Positions 52,425 to 62,195 are shown, numbered from the stretch's first letter. The stretch: DNA of 64,000 nucleotides from Methanocalculus sp. MSAO_Arc2 (GCA_003838065.1 QZAC01000038.1:1-64000), one strand, 5' to 3'. A program made the numbers and translations. The notes: generated by a model from the letters alone, not told the origin.

Positions 52425-53273
52425 ATGGCAATATACACAAGCCACCTGCCCCAATGGAAGCGGGATATTGTTGAAGAGATTAAGAAGAATGTTGATAGCT
52501 ACGCCCTGCTTGGCCTCATTGATACATATGGCATCCCTGCCACACAGTTCCAGCAGATCCGGCGGAACCTCAAAGATACAACCGTTATCAAAGTGATGAG
52601 AAATACCCTGATTGAACAGGCATTCACAGAGCTTGGCGGTGTGTATGAGGACCTTAAAGAACATATTACAGGACATTCGGCACTGATCTTTACAAACGAG
52701 AATCCATTTCGGCTTTATCAATCCCTGGAACAGACGAAAACAAAGCGAACCGCCAAAGCTGGTGAAATCGCACCAGAAGATATCGTCGTTTCAAAAGGGC
52801 CAACAAGCTTCAAGCCAGGGCCGATCGTCAGTGAACTCCAGCAGGCCGGTATCCCCGCCACAATCGAAGGCGGGAAGGTGAAGATACGTGAGACCAAGAC
52901 GGTCGTGAAGGCCGGAGAAGCGATCGACAGAAAGAAGGTCGGCATCCTCTCCAAACTCGGTGTCAAACCGATGGATGTTGGATTATCGCTTCACGTCGCA
53001 CTCTATCAGGACCACCTGTATCTTCCGGATGTGCTCGGTATTGACGAAGCTGAATACTACAATAAGCTCGTCCTTGCCGTCCAGCAGGCATTCAACCTCT
53101 CGGTCAATACAGCATATCCGACTGCATTCACCATTGAGGCAATCCTTGCAAAAGCATATCGTGAGGCTCGCAGTCTCGGCATAGAGGCTTCAATCTACGA
53201 GAAAGATGTCATTGAAGACATCATCGCTACGGCATACAGACAGATGAACACAATCAAAGCATTAGTTGAATAA
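52425..53273 (+). CDS. rplP0: Ribosomal protein uL10 (P0)
   Basis: The stalk scaffold protein that anchors L12 dimers. At 282 residues it lacks the long charged C-terminal tail of some archaeal P0 proteins. Family blocks are LPQWKRDIVEEIKKNVDSY, VIKVMRNTLIEQA and GPTSFKPGPIVSELQQAGIP; the C-terminal helices that bind L12 include the NLSVNTAYPTAFTIE region. Its ATG follows the L1 stop without a gap. Confidence 0.96.
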   Translation: MAIYTSHLPQWKRDIVEEIKKNVDSYALLGLIDTYGIPATQFQQIRRNLKDTTVIKVMRNTLIEQAFTELGGVYEDLKEHITGHSALIFTNENPFRLYQSLEQTKTKRTAKAGEIAPEDIVVSKGPTSFKPGPIVSELQQAGIPATIEGGKVKIRETKTVVKAGEAIDRKKVGILSKLGVKPMDVGLSLHVALYQDHLYLPDVLGIDEAEYYNKLVLAVQQAFNLSVNTAYPTAFTIEAILAKAYREARSLGIEASIYEKDVIEDIIATAYRQMNTIKALVE

Positions 53274-53285
53274 GGTGACTGAACT

Positions 53286-53600
53286 ATGGAGTATATCTAC
53301 GCTGCTCTCTTACTGCACTCTGCCGACAAACCGGTTGAGGAAGAATCCGTCTCGGCAGTTCTCTCTGCCGCTGGTATCGCTATTGACGAATCCCGTGTGA
53401 AGGCGCTCATCGCAGCCCTTGACGGTGTTGACATCCAGGATGCCATCAGCAAGGCAGCCGCAGCACCGGTTGCCGCACCGGCTGCGGCACCGGCTCCCAC
53501 AGCCGCTCCTGCCGCTGAAGAAGCTCCCGAAGAAGAAGAGTCGAAGAAGGAAGAGGAAGAAGAGTCCGGCATGGCCGGCCTTGGTGCCCTCTTCGGCTAA
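53286..53600 (+). CDS. rpl12: Ribosomal protein P1 (archaeal L12)
   Basis: A 104-residue acidic stalk protein. The N-terminal dimerization domain starts [17 protein letters not shown]. An Ala/Pro-rich hinge and a Glu-rich segment lead to the conserved C-terminus [11 protein letters not shown], which recruits elongation factors. It ends the operon, and an eight-T run follows at once. Confidence 0.97.
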   Translation: MEYIYAALLLHSADKPVEEESVSAVLSAAGIAIDESRVKALIAALDGVDIQDAISKAAAAPVAAPAAAPAPTAAPAAEEAPEEEESKKEEEEESGMAGLGALFG

Positions 53601-53614
53601 ATCTCTTTTTTTTC
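53601..53614 (+). terminator. T-rich terminator after the L12 gene
   Basis: Directly after the L12 stop codon the plus strand reads ATCTC followed by eight T residues (53606-53613). Archaeal RNA polymerase terminates at such T-runs without a hairpin. The position at the end of a highly expressed operon supports this. Confidence 0.65.
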
Positions 53615-53856
53615 ATAGTTATTCCCGTTCTGGCTTCTTTTCTCTCATTTCATCTGCCTAAACGACACTCTGTTTCCGATCTTTGGGTGATTTGCAGGGA
53701 GCGTTTCACTCCAGGATATTTATTCCGGATGAAAAATCTGCATACCTGAAGCTCAAAACCAGCTGAAGTGACGGAATGTGCCGGGGAAGCCTGCGAGACG
53801 GCTCATCAGTCAAGTACATGGAAGTATTCATCAGATCGAGAGATGAAGTATGTACC

Positions 53857-54291
53857 ATGACAGGACCGAACGGGTTGGGGTGCTTGCTGGCTTGCGGCAC
53901 GCTTCTCATCGTGATCGCAGGATCCGGATGTCTGGCTCCATCGAATCCGGGAGAAATCCAGGGGATGCCGATACTGGAGACGATCACAGCAGAGGAGGCT
54001 CTGCTGCTCATCGAAGAGAACCCTGATATCACCATCATCGATGTCAGGACAACCCGTGAATATGAAACAGGCCATATCCCGGGGGCGGTGAATATCCCGG
54101 CTTCCACCACCTTCATCGATTGGGATCTGGACCCGGATATCCCGTATCTTGTCTACTGTGCAGCCGGTGGGAGGAGCAGCTCGGCTCTCCGGATAATGGG
54201 AGAATATGGGTTCACCAGGGTCTACAACCTCCGCGGTGGCATTGCTGCATGGGAGAGGGCAGGCGGGACTGTGACTTTGGGATCAGGATGA
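53857..54291 (+). CDS. Rhodanese-domain lipoprotein
   Basis: A protein of about 144 residues. The N-terminus is a lipoprotein signal (LLACGTLLIVIAGSGC, with Cys as the anchor). A single rhodanese domain follows: TIIDVRTTREYETGHIPGAV and the active-site loop YLVYCAAGGRSSSA, with the catalytic Cys. It should face the outside of the cell and may bind sulfur or act as a redox switch. The ATG at 53857 is chosen to give a standard signal peptide; the frame extends upstream to 53776. Its 3' end overlaps the convergent TPR gene by nine bases. Confidence 0.82.
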   Translation: MTGPNGLGCLLACGTLLIVIAGSGCLAPSNPGEIQGMPILETITAEEALLLIEENPDITIIDVRTTREYETGHIPGAVNIPASTTFIDWDLDPDIPYLVYCAAGGRSSSALRIMGEYGFTRVYNLRGGIAAWERAGGTVTLGSG

Positions 54292-55248
54292 TCGAAAGCG
54301 CGGTACCAGGTCAGGGAAGAGTGCCCTGGCCCGTGAAAGGGTCAGGAGGACATTCCCCGGATCAAGCCGTAACGCCTCGGCGATAGATGCTTTTGCCTCA
54401 CCTTTCCTGCCAAGACTGTTGAGAGCATAACCGCGGTAGAACCAGGTGTTTGCATTCTCGGGAGTGTAGATGAGAGCGGTGTCAAAGGATATCAGCGCCT
54501 CATCATACTGCCTGCAGCCCATCAGGGCACGACCATGAAAATGCCAGGCATACCCACTCTCTGGATTGCGTGCAAGGGCGGGTGCAAGGAGCGCAAGCGC
54601 CTCCTCTGGCCGACCAAGTTCTACCAGTGCCGCTCCCGCAATCTGTGCAAACCCGATCTCCTCAGGCCATATCTTCTCTCCTTCAGAGGCCGCCTGGATC
54701 GCCTCGTGAAACCTCCGCAGCATGACAAGGGTATCGCACCGCAGAAGAGAAGCTTCCTTGTTCGATCCGGCCCGGAGGACCTTCTCAAAGATGGTGAGAG
54801 CCTTTCCGTAGCGTCTCCTCTTATGGTGTCTGACACCTTCCCGGATCCAGGTGTCCACCTCGTCGTTTATAAGAGAGATCTCTTCTTCATCCGTTGAGAG
54901 CAGCTCTCCTGCCCCTGGAATGGCCGGGTGGAAGGGATCGATCTCCTGGGCACGGGCAAGAGACGCGATCGCCTCTTCATCGCGGCCGATCTCTTTGAGC
55001 GTGTATGCCTTGCTGATCCAGATAGCCGGATCGAGTGGGTGGATTGCACCTGCCTGATCAAAGGCAACGAGCGCATCTTCGTACCATTCCAGGCCGATAA
55101 AGCAGGCTGCAAGCCTTATCCAGAGATCTGCATGATCAGGTCTTTTTCTGAGGATCTCGCGGTAGAGCCTGATCGCCTCATCATACTGGCGGTTCTGGAG
55201 GGCAGAATCAGCGTGTTTAAGCTTTCTTTTGAGAACTTTTGGGTTGAT
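54283..55248 (-). CDS. TPR-repeat protein without a standard start codon
   Basis: The minus-strand frame is open from 55266 to a stop at 54283 and encodes TPR units throughout, for example RQYDEAIRLYREILRKRPDH, WYEDALVAFDQAGAIHPLD and YDEALISFDTALIYTPENA. No ATG, GTG or TTG occurs in the first 130 codons; the first is a GTG at 54858, in the middle of the repeats. A GGAAGGTG site at about 55254-55261 precedes ATC codons at 55251-55246, where an ATG would be expected. Either a rare ATC start is used, or the start codon has mutated and only the 191-residue C-terminal half can be made. I place the start tentatively at 55248 (321 residues). Confidence 0.65.
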   Translation of the reverse strand: MNPKVLKRKLKHADSALQNRQYDEAIRLYREILRKRPDHADLWIRLAACFIGLEWYEDALVAFDQAGAIHPLDPAIWISKAYTLKEIGRDEEAIASLARAQEIDPFHPAIPGAGELLSTDEEEISLINDEVDTWIREGVRHHKRRRYGKALTIFEKVLRAGSNKEASLLRCDTLVMLRRFHEAIQAASEGEKIWPEEIGFAQIAGAALVELGRPEEALALLAPALARNPESGYAWHFHGRALMGCRQYDEALISFDTALIYTPENANTWFYRGYALNSLGRKGEAKASIAEALRLDPGNVLLTLSRARALFPDLVPRFRSS

Positions 55249-55430
55249 GATTACACCTTCCGTCCTTTACCTGTACTCTCTTCTATAATTGAATATTATC
55301 GAATATCATATAATGGAGGAACCCAAACGCCATGGAAAGCATTATGCAGAGATCCTGACGATAGAAAGAGGGTGCATTTGTATGGACGTCTTGGATCAAG
55401 AGAGTGTGTCTGCTCCATGCGGGGGCAGGG

Positions 55431-55895
55431 ATGATTGAATATCTCAGATTCAGCCTCATCTTTATGGTGATCCATGCAGGGGCGTACATAATAGCCGGTG
55501 CCCTGATATTCCGCGTCAGTGCGGATATCTATTCGGGAAAAACCAGGCTGATGGACTATCTGAATGATATGTCTGTCCAGGAAGAGTATGGTCATGTCAC
55601 CCGATGGTTTCTTCCCGGAAACCTCCTCCGTGGCCTTCTCCTCTCGATCGTCCTCTACCCAATCCTGGCTCCGCTTGCAGACCTTGATACCATCTTCAGG
55701 TTTTTCTTCTTCTTTGGCCTGATGTTTATCTACACCCATCTCGGATCGGCCGCACCCTGCCCTGACAATATCGAGGGACTCGTCTATATGAAGAAGAAGT
55801 ACCTCTCCCGGCTGTCATTTTTGAAGTTCCAGCTTGAGATGCTCCTCTATAGTTTCATCTTTGCAGCTGCCGCCACCTGGCTGCTCTTCATCTGA
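55431..55895 (+). CDS. Uncharacterised four-helix membrane protein
   Basis: A 154-residue hydrophobic protein with four predicted membrane segments (about residues 6-27, 66-84, 89-108 and 133-152). A conserved-looking SVQEEYGHVTRWFLPGN loop lies between the first two, and APCPDNIEGLVYMKKKY between the last two. There are no recognised catalytic motifs. The ATG at 55431 is preferred, with GGGCAGGG just upstream. It is divergent from the TPR gene and convergent with the next membrane protein gene. Function unknown. Confidence 0.7.
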   Translation: MIEYLRFSLIFMVIHAGAYIIAGALIFRVSADIYSGKTRLMDYLNDMSVQEEYGHVTRWFLPGNLLRGLLLSIVLYPILAPLADLDTIFRFFFFFGLMFIYTHLGSAAPCPDNIEGLVYMKKKYLSRLSFLKFQLEMLLYSFIFAAAATWLLFI

Positions 55896-55957
55896 ACTGA
55901 GGGGACGGGGGGCAATGAGAGAGCCCACCACACCCTGAGACTACACATTGTATACCT

Positions 55958-56560
55958 TCATCCCATCACCTGCACCGGCTTCACAACCAGCCTGGACCCT
56001 GCGATCTTCGTATAGAGCCGCTTTCTCTTCCTGATGGGCCAGAGATCATAGAGAAAGAACTGTACTGGCTTCCAGAGCGCCACCCATCCGATGATGATCA
56101 GTGATTCGCCGATCAGTTCGGCAAGCGAACCCTCTTCGAAGATCTCGCTGGCATGCTGGCTGATCGTCAGACAGAAGAAAAGGAAGACAATCCCGATTGC
56201 CATATTCAGCCGTTCCCGCCGGAACTGGACCGAGAGGGAGTGTGTTGCAAGAGAACGGAGATAGAGAAAATGGTTTGCTACAGCCCTTTTGATATTTTCC
56301 GTCATTTCATGGGAGATGAGCGCCATCGGGAGGTAGACGATGATCGTCACCTTCTGGTCAAACGGGATCTCTTCGAATGATGCAAAAATATACTCTTCAG
56401 CATCGGCATCAAGTTCTTTCTCATGGAATGGTGCAGGATCGAGACTATTGAAGAGCTGCATCAGCGATTGAAGCCTCAGCTCGACAAAGGCGATCGTCTC
56501 CGGATCATCCAGCCGATCACCATGTTCGCGGACAGGATACTCATATTCCCGTGCTTCCAT
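55958..56560 (-). CDS. Uncharacterised membrane-anchored protein
   Basis: A 200-residue protein with a soluble N-terminal half of about 110 residues, then two hydrophobic segments (about 119-136 and 147-170) and a basic C-terminal tail (RKRKRLYTKIAG). The soluble part is acidic, with EIPFDQKVTIIVYLPMALIS. No known domain is recognised. Its start lies 20 bases inside the end of hypF, so it is probably co-transcribed with it. Function unknown. Confidence 0.68.
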   Translation of the reverse strand: MEAREYEYPVREHGDRLDDPETIAFVELRLQSLMQLFNSLDPAPFHEKELDADAEEYIFASFEEIPFDQKVTIIVYLPMALISHEMTENIKRAVANHFLYLRSLATHSLSVQFRRERLNMAIGIVFLFFCLTISQHASEIFEEGSLAELIGESLIIIGWVALWKPVQFFLYDLWPIRKRKRLYTKIAGSRLVVKPVQVMG

Positions 56561-58799
56561 CCCCCTTCACCCGGTATGCAGCAGATATCACCTGCCCATA
56601 TGAGATACATCCGTCTCCGAGAGGATACTGTGTATTGATCAGGGGCGTCACCCCGCCTCTCTCAAGCTCGTCGCAGATGGTTTCCCTGATCATCCTGTTG
56701 TAGCAGACCCCACCTGAAAGGGCTGCATGCAGAATACCGGCATCTTCAGCAGCAGACACAGCAAGCGTGCCGATACCACGTGCAAGATTATACTGAAAAG
56801 ATGCGGCGATATCTGCTCTGTTCCGGCGCTCTTCCTGTCGTGAACCCCTTGTCCTCCTCAGGTAGCAGCGGAGCGCTTCTTCCACAAGATGCCGGGTCGA
56901 GAGAACCTGCATACCACCTGATTCCGTTACTGGAATATCCCATACCTCTGGTGTTCCATCGGCCGCGAGAGCTTCAAGCCGCATGGCAGGCTCACCATCA
57001 TAGGTCCGCTCACAGCAGATCCCAAGGAGGGCAGAGACTGCATCCAGAACCCTTCCGGTACTGGTCGTTTTAGGGCAGTTCACCTGCCGTGTGACCTGGT
57101 GCGCAAGCGCTGAGCAGGCGACCTCCGACCACCCCCGTTCCGAAAGTATCTCGAGAACATCCCCGGTCTGCAAAATGCCATACAACATCCGTTCCGGGTG
57201 CTGTGTCGCCGCATCTCCTCCTGGCATCAGCACCTCTTCCAGGTGTGCAACCCGGCGATAGCTCGGTACCTGGCCAACAAAGATCTCTCCCCCCCAGATC
57301 GTGCCGTCATCTCCATATCCAACACCATCGATGGCTATCCCGACACACCGGTCCAGCGTCGTCGCCGCGATGTGAGCCCGATGATGCTGGACTGCGACAA
57401 GCTCTGCCCCGGTCACCGCAGCCAGATCGCGTGCGTACCGTGTTGAGAGGAACTGTGGATGGGCATCACAGGCGATAACCTCGGGGAAGAATCCGGTCAG
57501 GTTGCTCAGACGGTCCACTGTCTCTTCAAGATACCTGACGGTTGCAGGATTTCTGATATTGCCGATATGGGGGGATGTGATGCAAAAACCATCTTTATAC
57601 AGGGTAGTATTTGCATTCAGCTCAGGTCCAACTGCCAGAATAGAATCAGATCCAAGATCGATCCGTGTCCGCTTTGGAGCCATGCCACGTGAAAGTCGGA
57701 TGATCAGCCCATCACGAACAACAGAATCGTCACACCGGTTGTGAATCTCGCGATCATGGGTGAGGAAGTAATCAACTGCCCCTCTGAGTCGCGACATAGC
57801 GATATCGATCTCGGTTATCATCGGATCTCCAGGCATGTTTGCACTCGTCATCACAAGGAATGGTGCCCGGAGATGCTGGAACAGCAGGTAATGAAGACCG
57901 GTATAGGGAAGCATGATACCAATGGTATGGAGGTTTGATATTGCAGCATGTGCTGAATGATCCCTCTTTTCAACGACTGCGATCGGGCGGGCCGGGCTTG
58001 TGAGCCATTTTCGGTCATTGGCACTGATATGGCCAATCTGTTCGGCAACATCCATCTCGGCCATTATGGCTAGCGGCTGTTCGGTCCGGCCAAGACGCGT
58101 CTTCAGGCGTTTTGCAGAAGATTCAGTACATGCGATATGAAATCCTCCGACACCCCGGATTGCAAGAATTTTACCAGAGTTAAGGAGTTCTGCAGCTTTC
58201 GCAAGAGTGTCAGCTACAGGCATATCCAGGCCATCCGGGTCAATCAGCGAGAGGGAGGGGCCACACGTAGTACAGGCTATCGTCTGGGCATGGTGGCGGC
58301 GGAACCAGGGATTCCAGTACTCTTCCTCACATTCAATACAGAGGGGGAAGTGATCCATCGCTGTGCGGACCCGATCATATGGAAGCGCGCGGATGATGCT
58401 GTAGCGAGGTCCGCAATGAACACATGATGTTGCCCAGTACCCAAAATACCGCCCGCTTTCCTGGTAAATATCCTGGATACAGGCCTCACATATGGCAACA
58501 TCCGGGGGGATCAGACCGGAGAGTGTGCCAGAGCCGCTCTCATTGATGAGAAAACCCTGCGGAATCGGACCCTCAAGCTGACGGACAACAACCTCATCGA
58601 TTGAAGCGAGCGGAGGGCCATTTTGGACAGCTTTAAGAAAGTCATCAAAACGCAGACCTTCTGCATGAATGACAACTTCACTGCCGAGATTGGTAACAGA
58701 ACCGCGGATGCCATACAATTCTGCAGCTGCATAGACGAAAGGGCGGAATCCAACACCCTGAACGATTCCCCTGATTATAATAGTGCCAGATCGCCGCAT
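56541..58799 (-). CDS. hypF: Carbamoyltransferase HypF ([NiFe]-hydrogenase maturation)
   Basis: Makes the cyanide ligands of [NiFe] hydrogenases from carbamoyl phosphate. The 752 residues contain, in order, an acylphosphatase domain (IIIRGIVQGVGFRPFVY), two zinc-finger blocks (CEACIQDIYQ ... CVHCGPRYSI and CIECEEEYW ... CTTCGP), a YrdC-like domain (IRGVGGFHIACTES) and a Kae1-like domain (VQHHRAHIAATTLD, AIDGVGYGDDGTIWGGE, HAALSGGVCYNR). All domains are intact. Its presence implies an active NiFe hydrogenase elsewhere in the genome. It is divergent from the winged-helix gene at 58858. Confidence 0.95.
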   Translation of the reverse strand: MRRSGTIIIRGIVQGVGFRPFVYAAAELYGIRGSVTNLGSEVVIHAEGLRFDDFLKAVQNGPPLASIDEVVVRQLEGPIPQGFLINESGSGTLSGLIPPDVAICEACIQDIYQESGRYFGYWATSCVHCGPRYSIIRALPYDRVRTAMDHFPLCIECEEEYWNPWFRRHHAQTIACTTCGPSLSLIDPDGLDMPVADTLAKAAELLNSGKILAIRGVGGFHIACTESSAKRLKTRLGRTEQPLAIMAEMDVAEQIGHISANDRKWLTSPARPIAVVEKRDHSAHAAISNLHTIGIMLPYTGLHYLLFQHLRAPFLVMTSANMPGDPMITEIDIAMSRLRGAVDYFLTHDREIHNRCDDSVVRDGLIIRLSRGMAPKRTRIDLGSDSILAVGPELNANTTLYKDGFCITSPHIGNIRNPATVRYLEETVDRLSNLTGFFPEVIACDAHPQFLSTRYARDLAAVTGAELVAVQHHRAHIAATTLDRCVGIAIDGVGYGDDGTIWGGEIFVGQVPSYRRVAHLEEVLMPGGDAATQHPERMLYGILQTGDVLEILSERGWSEVACSALAHQVTRQVNCPKTTSTGRVLDAVSALLGICCERTYDGEPAMRLEALAADGTPEVWDIPVTESGGMQVLSTRHLVEEALRCYLRRTRGSRQEERRNRADIAASFQYNLARGIGTLAVSAAEDAGILHAALSGGVCYNRMIRETICDELERGGVTPLINTQYPLGDGCISYGQVISAAYRVKGDGSTGI

Positions 58800-58857
58800 G
58801 GATTATCAACAAAGGTTATAGAATTACAGAGCCATATAGTACATCAGGGTTTTTGCA

Positions 58858-59373
58858 GTGACGGATCATCCGAAGACAAAAATTGTGAGCGACCCGGTGG
58901 AGCTTGTGCCGCTTCTTGTTACATTTAACAACGCAGGGTATAAAACTGTCTATGAAAAGCTCTCGAAGTCATGGGTGACAGAAGAGGAGCTCAGTGAGCA
59001 CCATGACCGGGAATGCATCAATCACTGCCTGAAGATGCTCAGGAAGGGAAATCTCATTGAAGAACAGTGGCGAACGGCAGCAGGCAAAAAGCCGGAGAAG
59101 GAATATCGGGTAAATTATTTTAAATTCAGGGCAAACTTCCAGTGTTCAATGGAAGATCTTGTTTCGATGCTCTACATATCAACGTCAAATGACGAGCTGC
59201 TCAGGGATCTTGCTGACCAGATCAAAGACGAAGTTGATGCAGGGAACACCTCAATTGGTGAGATCGCGCGAAAAGTCGGTGTGAAGCCAATCTATGTGAA
59301 AGGGATAGCAAAACGACTTCCCCATTTTGATGTCCGCGGCCAGGGGCTGATACTCCTTGATGGAGACCAATAA
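58858..59373 (+). CDS. Winged-helix transcriptional regulator (ArsR-like)
   Basis: A 171-residue cytoplasmic protein. Residues 20-95 look like a winged helix (KTVYEKLSKSWVTEEELSEH, CLKMLRKGNLIEEQW). The C-terminal part has a second helix-turn-helix-like segment (TSIGEIARKVGVKPIYVKGI). No ligand site is seen. It starts with a GTG at 58858 and overlaps the next regulator gene by 14 bases. Its location suggests control of hypF or of the helicase operon, which is inference. Confidence 0.75.
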   Translation: MTDHPKTKIVSDPVELVPLLVTFNNAGYKTVYEKLSKSWVTEEELSEHHDRECINHCLKMLRKGNLIEEQWRTAAGKKPEKEYRVNYFKFRANFQCSMEDLVSMLYISTSNDELLRDLADQIKDEVDAGNTSIGEIARKVGVKPIYVKGIAKRLPHFDVRGQGLILLDGDQ

Positions 59374-60166
59374 AGATCCCCTTGGCACCCTGCTCAGAAG
59401 TAAAAGAGAGATAACCAGGTTCCAGGTACTGGTTGAAGTCGCCGAGCACCAGCCTTCCATCCGTCAGCAGGAGATTGCCGAGAAGCTTGGTGTCACACCA
59501 CAGGCGATCTCTGAATATATACGCGATCTTGCTGATGACGGATTTATCAGTGCTGAGGGTCGTGGGCGCTATAGTGTAACCCGTAGCGGGATCGAATGGG
59601 TATTGCAGAGTGCTGAACAGCTTGAGAATTATGCACGCCATGTCAGGCGGGATATTATTCAGCAGGTTGCAGTCTGGGCCGCAATCGCTGCTGAAGACCT
59701 GAAAAAGGGTGAAGAGGTCGGGGTATTCATGAAAGGAGGATGGCTCTATGCAGGGAAAGAGCCGCAGTCTGCCATGGGTATTGCCATCGATGATGCTGAG
59801 AAAGGCACTGACATCGGTGTTGCCCGGTTAAGCGGCCTTATTGATCATACAGAAGGCACCGTCTGTGTCTGTAAGGTTCCACGGATCGAAAGGGGTGGAT
59901 CCCGTTTCATTGAAAGGGAGAGTCTGTACCGGATCGTCCAGAAGGCCGAGATCATCGGTGCGGTTGGTGTTGAGGCATATATGACCCTGAAACGGTCAGG
60001 GATCCGGTCCGATATGTTTTATGGTGCGCGTGAAGGGGTGATTGAGGCCGCATTCCATGGCATGAACTGTGCAATCATCGTTGTTGACTCCGAATTCACC
60101 GATTTTATCAAGCGGCTTGAGAATTCAGGACTTTCCTACACCATCCACGATCTGGCGGCGCAGTAA
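59360..60166 (+). CDS. MarR/Lrp-like winged-helix regulator with C-terminal sensor domain
   Basis: A 268-residue regulator. Residues 18-80 form a winged helix with a good recognition helix (IRQQEIAEKLGVTPQAISEYIRDL ... GRGRYSVTRSGIEW). After a helical linker, residues 110-268 form a domain with VGVFMKGGWLYAGKEP, GVARLSGLIDHTEGTVCV and IIGAVGVEAYMTLKRSGI, likely for ligand binding. The family is archaeal and the ligand is unknown. It is co-translated with the gene before it and precedes the helicase by four bases. Confidence 0.8.
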   Translation: METNKDPLGTLLRSKREITRFQVLVEVAEHQPSIRQQEIAEKLGVTPQAISEYIRDLADDGFISAEGRGRYSVTRSGIEWVLQSAEQLENYARHVRRDIIQQVAVWAAIAAEDLKKGEEVGVFMKGGWLYAGKEPQSAMGIAIDDAEKGTDIGVARLSGLIDHTEGTVCVCKVPRIERGGSRFIERESLYRIVQKAEIIGAVGVEAYMTLKRSGIRSDMFYGAREGVIEAAFHGMNCAIIVVDSEFTDFIKRLENSGLSYTIHDLAAQ

Positions 60167-60170
60167 CCAC

Positions 60171-62195
60171 ATGAGCGCTATTATCCTCCCATGGAAGAAA
60201 GGATACCGGATTATCTTTTATGATGAGCGGAGAATCAAACATGTCGGACTCGTATCACTGGAGAGAACAACACGAGGCATCAGACCGGATAATTTTTTTG
60301 TCCGGAGACCCGGTGCATCCCATCCCAGAAAGACTCCGACAAAGGACTTAATCACCGCCCTCCGCAAAGGCGAGGTCTACCTGACCAAAGAAGACCCACC
60401 GTTTGAGGATTTTTTACAAAGTCTCCAGATTCCCTATAAGTTCCTTGAAATCTGCCGGATCTGTCTTCTTGAAGATCGGATTACACAGCTCCATGATGAG
60501 ACGTCAATCAGGTGCGGCCGGGAATTGATCTGTCCGGAGTGTGCTGTCAAAGAGCTTGCACGCGAGCTCTCCCATCTCAAGAGAGTTGGAAGAAAGACCA
60601 GATCCCATATCGAGGAACTCCTGATGGAACACCGCGACCTTGAAGCGGTCCTTGCAATCATCCAGCCTGAGAGCCTTGATATGAACAAAACCCTGTTTGA
60701 CAGGGTTGATGCGGATCCGGTATCAAAAACAAAACGGCTCGAAGAACTGCCGCTTCCCCGTTCTTTTATCGATTCAGTGCATATCGAAACCCTGATGCCG
60801 GTTCAGCTGCTTGCAGTCGAATCCGGACTCCTCTATGGAAAACACCAGCTGATCGTTTCAGCAACTGCCAGCGGAAAGACGTTTATTGGCGAGATAGCAG
60901 GGTTTAAAAATCTGCTCGAAGGACGGGGACGGCTACTGTTTCTGGTTCCACTTGTTGCACTTGCAAACCAGAAGTACGAACGGTTCACAGAATCATATAA
61001 AGAACTGGCAAGCATTTCCCTCTCGACCGGGGTCTCGCGGCTCAACCTTCCAGAAACACGGTCCCATGCCCGGCGAAACGCAGCATCAGATATCATTGTG
61101 GGTACCTATGAAGGCGTTGATAATATCCTTCGGAAAGGAAAACAGATTTCAAATATTGGAACCGTTGTCATTGATGAAGTCCAGATGCTTGAAGATCCCG
61201 AGCGTGGCCACCGCCTGGACGGGATGATTGCTCGGCTGAAACATATCGCCCCAAAAGCACAGTTTATTTACCTTTCAGCAACGATCGGCTCGCCCCACCT
61301 CCTGGCCAAAAAACTCAACGCTCACCTGGTGACATATGCCGAGCGTCCTATATCACTTGACCGGCATCTCATCTTCCTTGACCGTGATGCGAAAATTCCC
61401 ACGATAAAACGACTTGTCTTTGAGGAGTTTGGCAAAACGTCATCCAAAGGATTCAAAGGCCAGACGATCGTCTTTACGAATGCACGGTCGCGATGCCACC
61501 AGATAGCAGATGCAATCGGCCCACGGGCTGCCCCATACCATGCCGGACTGACTGCACAGGAGCGCAGGGATATTGAATCAAAGTTTGCGAAAGGAAAGCT
61601 TGCCGCAGTCGTCACGACTGCAGCACTGGCAGCAGGTGTTGATTTCCCGGCATCCCAGGTAATCTTCGATGCCCTTGCCATGGGGATTGAATGGCTTACA
61701 GTGCAGGAATTTTACCAGATGACCGGAAGAGCAGGAAGGCCGGACTTTCATGACACGGGCCGTGTTGTTCTGCTTGCAGAACCCGGCGGATCCTATTCAC
61801 GGGAATCAAAATCAACGGAAGAAGAGATTGCACTGAACCTGCTCAGGGGGATCATGGAGGAGGTTGCCCCGGTCTATGGTTTGGAGGAGAGCAGTGAAGA
61901 GTATGCAGCAAATGCCGTTGTTGCCCGCGGGATCGAGTACGACCTTGAGAAAATGAACAGGACAATGGTCGGAGAGCTTGAACCCGTTTTTGATGAGATG
62001 AAGAGGCACGGTCTTATCCGTCGCAAGGACGGTGTGATCGAACTCTCGCCATTTGGCCGGGTAATGGCTGAACACTTCATCGGAATTGAGCGACTCATGC
62101 GGATCAGGGCCCTTGTCAAAAAGGTGGGTGACCCCCTGATGATACTTGCCGATCTCGAATGCAAAACCGATGAAAATGAAGTCAAGAGGAGATAA
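60171..62195 (+). CDS. Archaeal superfamily II helicase (COG1202-like)
   Basis: A 674-residue DEAD/DEAH helicase. Two CxxC pairs (ICRICLLEDR and ICPECAVKEL) in the N-terminal 160 residues suggest a zinc-binding domain. Helicase motifs are VSATASGKTFIGEIAG (I), VIDEVQMLED (II), YLSATIG (III), AGVDFPASQVIFDALAMG and EFYQMTGRAGRPD (VI). A Hel308-like C-terminal region follows. The archaeal COG1202 group acts on DNA or RNA, with biochemical function unresolved. It is the last clear gene of a three-gene operon with two regulators. Confidence 0.88.
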   Translation: MSAIILPWKKGYRIIFYDERRIKHVGLVSLERTTRGIRPDNFFVRRPGASHPRKTPTKDLITALRKGEVYLTKEDPPFEDFLQSLQIPYKFLEICRICLLEDRITQLHDETSIRCGRELICPECAVKELARELSHLKRVGRKTRSHIEELLMEHRDLEAVLAIIQPESLDMNKTLFDRVDADPVSKTKRLEELPLPRSFIDSVHIETLMPVQLLAVESGLLYGKHQLIVSATASGKTFIGEIAGFKNLLEGRGRLLFLVPLVALANQKYERFTESYKELASISLSTGVSRLNLPETRSHARRNAASDIIVGTYEGVDNILRKGKQISNIGTVVIDEVQMLEDPERGHRLDGMIARLKHIAPKAQFIYLSATIGSPHLLAKKLNAHLVTYAERPISLDRHLIFLDRDAKIPTIKRLVFEEFGKTSSKGFKGQTIVFTNARSRCHQIADAIGPRAAPYHAGLTAQERRDIESKFAKGKLAAVVTTAALAAGVDFPASQVIFDALAMGIEWLTVQEFYQMTGRAGRPDFHDTGRVVLLAEPGGSYSRESKSTEEEIALNLLRGIMEEVAPVYGLEESSEEYAANAVVARGIEYDLEKMNRTMVGELEPVFDEMKRHGLIRRKDGVIELSPFGRVMAEHFIGIERLMRIRALVKKVGDPLMILADLECKTDENEVKRR

